From Nitrospirae bacterium GWC2_57_9 (GTDB taxonomy: Bacteria > Nitrospirota > UBA9217), in NCBI GenBank assembly GCA_001805085.1, contig MHEA01000223.1:17559-24923 (forward strand): a DNA stretch of 7,365 nucleotides, written 5' to 3'. Made by a program: the position numbers and the translations under genes. Positions 6,338 through 7,365 of this stretch are shown here, in pieces. Within the stretch, counting starts at the first letter, position 1; each line of letters opens with the position of its first letter. The notes below the pieces were generated by a model, which did not search any database, was not told the DNA's origin, and was given only the letters and a program-made list of their open reading frames with translations.

Positions 6338-6346
6338 GATGCGGGA

Positions 6347-6375
6347 CTGAAGCCGGCCTCTTCTCATGGTATAAT
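6347..6375 (+). promoter_or_regulatory. Extended -10 promoter of the DUF2892 gene
   Basis: A consensus TATAAT (6370-6375) is preceded by TGG at 6367-6369, forming an extended -10. The -35 region 17 bases upstream (CTGAAG, 6347-6352) is weak, as is usual for extended -10 promoters. Transcription would begin near 6382, about 36 bases before ATG 6418. This promoter is back to back with the MarC-unit promoter, and the two -35 boxes are only 9 bases apart. Confidence 0.65.
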
Positions 6376-6417
6376 AGGATCGGAACAGGGCTCATCGGGT
6401 CTGAGAGGAGGGATACG

Positions 6418-6621
6418 ATGAAAAAGAACATGGGCATCGAGGACAGGGTCATTCGGGGCATTCTTGCCGTTGTGGTCGGCCTGCTTATCGTCGCCGGCAA
6501 GATCACGGGGGCGCTTGCCGTCATCCTGGGCGTCTTCGCGGTGATCTTCCTGGCGACTGCGGTGACGGGTTTTTGCCCGGTCTATGGGCCCTTCGGAATG
6601 ACCACGATCAGAAAAAAATAG
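6418..6621 (+). CDS. DUF2892 (YgaP-type transmembrane) small membrane protein
   Basis: This 67-residue protein starts MKKNMGIEDRVIRGILAVVV, the typical opening of DUF2892 proteins. Two hydrophobic helices follow at about residues 13-27 and 29-49, then the family's ending block GFCPVYGPFGM (51-61). The domain resembles the C-terminal membrane part of the rhodanese YgaP, but here it stands alone with no rhodanese domain. The single Cys53 is the conserved one. Function is unknown. ATG 6418 is chosen because AGGAGGG (6406-6412) lies 5 bases upstream and a promoter sits at 6347-6375. An in-frame upstream ATG at 6331 would start before that promoter and add 29 residues without family resemblance. 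It is a single-gene transcript, closed by the terminator at 6641. Confidence 0.88.
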   Translation: MKKNMGIEDRVIRGILAVVVGLLIVAGKITGALAVILGVFAVIFLATAVTGFCPVYGPFGMTTIRKK

Positions 6622-6640
6622 GACAACAGGAACCGATTTA

Positions 6641-6673
6641 AAAGGCCGCTCTCTTCCGGAAGCGGCCTTTTTT
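6641..6673 (+). terminator. Intrinsic terminator between convergent genes
   Basis: A perfect 10-bp stem, AAAGGCCGCT (6641-6650) with AGCGGCCTTT (6661-6670), encloses a 10-base loop and is followed by six T (6668-6673). It ends the DUF2892 transcript. On the - strand the stem is followed by four T, so it may also stop transcription from the kinase gene that ends at 6723. Confidence 0.9.
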
Positions 6674-6722
6674 CGTTTCTGAGAATGCCCTGCCGGTTCC
6701 CGAGCGCGTGCGTGCCGCCGAA

Positions 6723-7365
6723 CTACGACCCGTCTATTTTATCCAGGTCCCTGGTCATGCGGTGCAGTTCCTGCCATCGCCGGTAGCGTTTCGCGGCGCC
6801 TGCGTTGTGACGCGGAAAGACCGTCTCGCCCCGGCCGACCAGTTGCTTGATCCCCGACGGCGACCAGACATCGCGGGCCATGCCGGCAAGCAGCGCAGCG
6901 CCCAGGGCGGACACTTCCTGCTGATTGCTCATGCATAGGTCCATTCCGAGCAGATCGGCCTGGACCTGGACGAGATAGCTGAGCGAGGAAAGTCCGCCGG
7001 ACACGGAAAAACAGCGGGGTTCCAGGCCCGCTGACCTGATCTGCCCGGCAATGTCCTTGACGAAGAAAGCTATCCCTTCCACCGTTCCCCGGATGATGTC
7101 TGCCGGCCCGCTTGCCGGGGACAGGCCGTGGAATGCACTGGAGATGCTGTCCTCCCAATGAGGAGCGCCGGTTCCGTTCAGCCCCACGAAGGCGACCACG
7201 TCCGTCGCTGCCTGCCAGCAAAGATCGTCGACCTCGTCATATTCCTTGAACAGGCGAAGGCCGGTCCTGAGCCATTCGAGCGCGTCGCCCGCGGCGTTCA
7301 CGCTGCCTTCGAGAAGGTAATGCCGCTCCCGATCGGTCGAGTAATGGACGGAAGCCATCAGGTTC
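6723..7365 (-). CDS. FGGY-family carbohydrate kinase, glycerol-kinase-like, C-terminal part (partial)
   Basis: The C-terminal 214 or so codons of a kinase continue beyond the right edge of the window; the reading frame is still open at 7365. The internal Met at 7358 is not a start. The fragment matches the second actin-fold domain of FGGY sugar kinases. It shows YLLEGSVNAAGDALEWLRTG, then GLNGTGAPHW, ADIIRGTVEGIAF, the adenosine-site signature SGGLSSLSYLVQVQADLLG, and QEVSALGAALLAG. The order and wording resemble glycerol kinase (GlpK), which phosphorylates glycerol to glycerol 3-phosphate. However, NGTGAPHW is longer than the GLGAPYW of E. coli GlpK, and the substrate-binding N-terminal half is missing. 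Substrate is therefore left open and no symbol is given. The stop is TAG (6725-6723), and transcription may end at the shared hairpin 6641-6670. Confidence 0.85.
   Translation of the reverse strand, partial: NLMASVHYSTDRERHYLLEGSVNAAGDALEWLRTGLRLFKEYDEVDDLCWQAATDVVAFVGLNGTGAPHWEDSISSAFHGLSPASGPADIIRGTVEGIAFFVKDIAGQIRSAGLEPRCFSVSGGLSSLSYLVQVQADLLGMDLCMSNQQEVSALGAALLAGMARDVWSPSGIKQLVGRGETVFPRHNAGAAKRYRRWQELHRMTRDLDKIDGS

Noticed and set aside
6331..6417. N-terminal extension of the DUF2892 protein from ATG 6331
   Set aside because: It would start before the predicted promoter, lacks a ribosome site and adds residues with no family resemblance.

Overview
The window looks like ordinary chromosome from a GC-rich Gram-negative bacterium. 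It has a bacterial two-subunit glycyl-tRNA synthetase beta chain (glyS), pyruvate phosphate dikinase (PPDK), riboflavin biosynthesis protein RibD and MarC-type membrane genes. Five sampled 60-base lines of ppdK average about 63% GC. The glyS-ppdK adjacency and the intergenic 'AACCACAGATRAACACAG' repeats make me think of Nitrospirota or the former Deltaproteobacteria. That placement is an impression from memory, not something the sequence proves.

Layout, left to right. Bases 1-357 hold the 3' end of glyS on the + strand. Bases 358-585 are a repeat-bearing spacer. Bases 586-3270 hold a complete ppdK on the + strand, closed by a strong intrinsic terminator at 3291-3320. A promoter overlapping a palindromic operator-like element (3344-3383) then drives a two-gene toxin-antitoxin cassette. 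Its genes are an AbrB/MazE-fold antitoxin (3397-3645) and a Doc/Fic-fold toxin (3642-4028), overlapping by 4 bases. Only 7 bases later comes ribD (4036-5136), which begins riboflavin synthesis. On the - strand, a MarC-family membrane protein (6267-5671) and a DUF202 membrane protein (5643-5245) form a two-gene unit behind a good promoter (6337-6309). Facing away from it is a short + strand gene for a DUF2892 membrane protein (6418-6621) with its own promoter and terminator. The window ends inside an FGGY-family, glycerol-kinase-like gene on the - strand (6723-7365).

PPDK supplies PEP from pyruvate, ATP and phosphate (or the reverse), a common arrangement in anaerobes and autotrophs. RibD makes the pyrimidine intermediate of FMN and FAD. 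The toxin-antitoxin cassette sits between these two core genes. It is lower in GC (about 52% over 3421-4020) and looks like an insertion. Because no terminator separates it from ribD, ribD may be read from the cassette's promoter.

I did not find a convincing new multi-gene system. The observation most worth following is in the Doc-type toxin. Its Fic motif reads NRPFIDGNKRT where family members have His at the R position, so the conserved motif histidine appears replaced by Arg. In addition, a nine-A run splits the antitoxin exactly between its DNA-binding and presumed toxin-binding parts.
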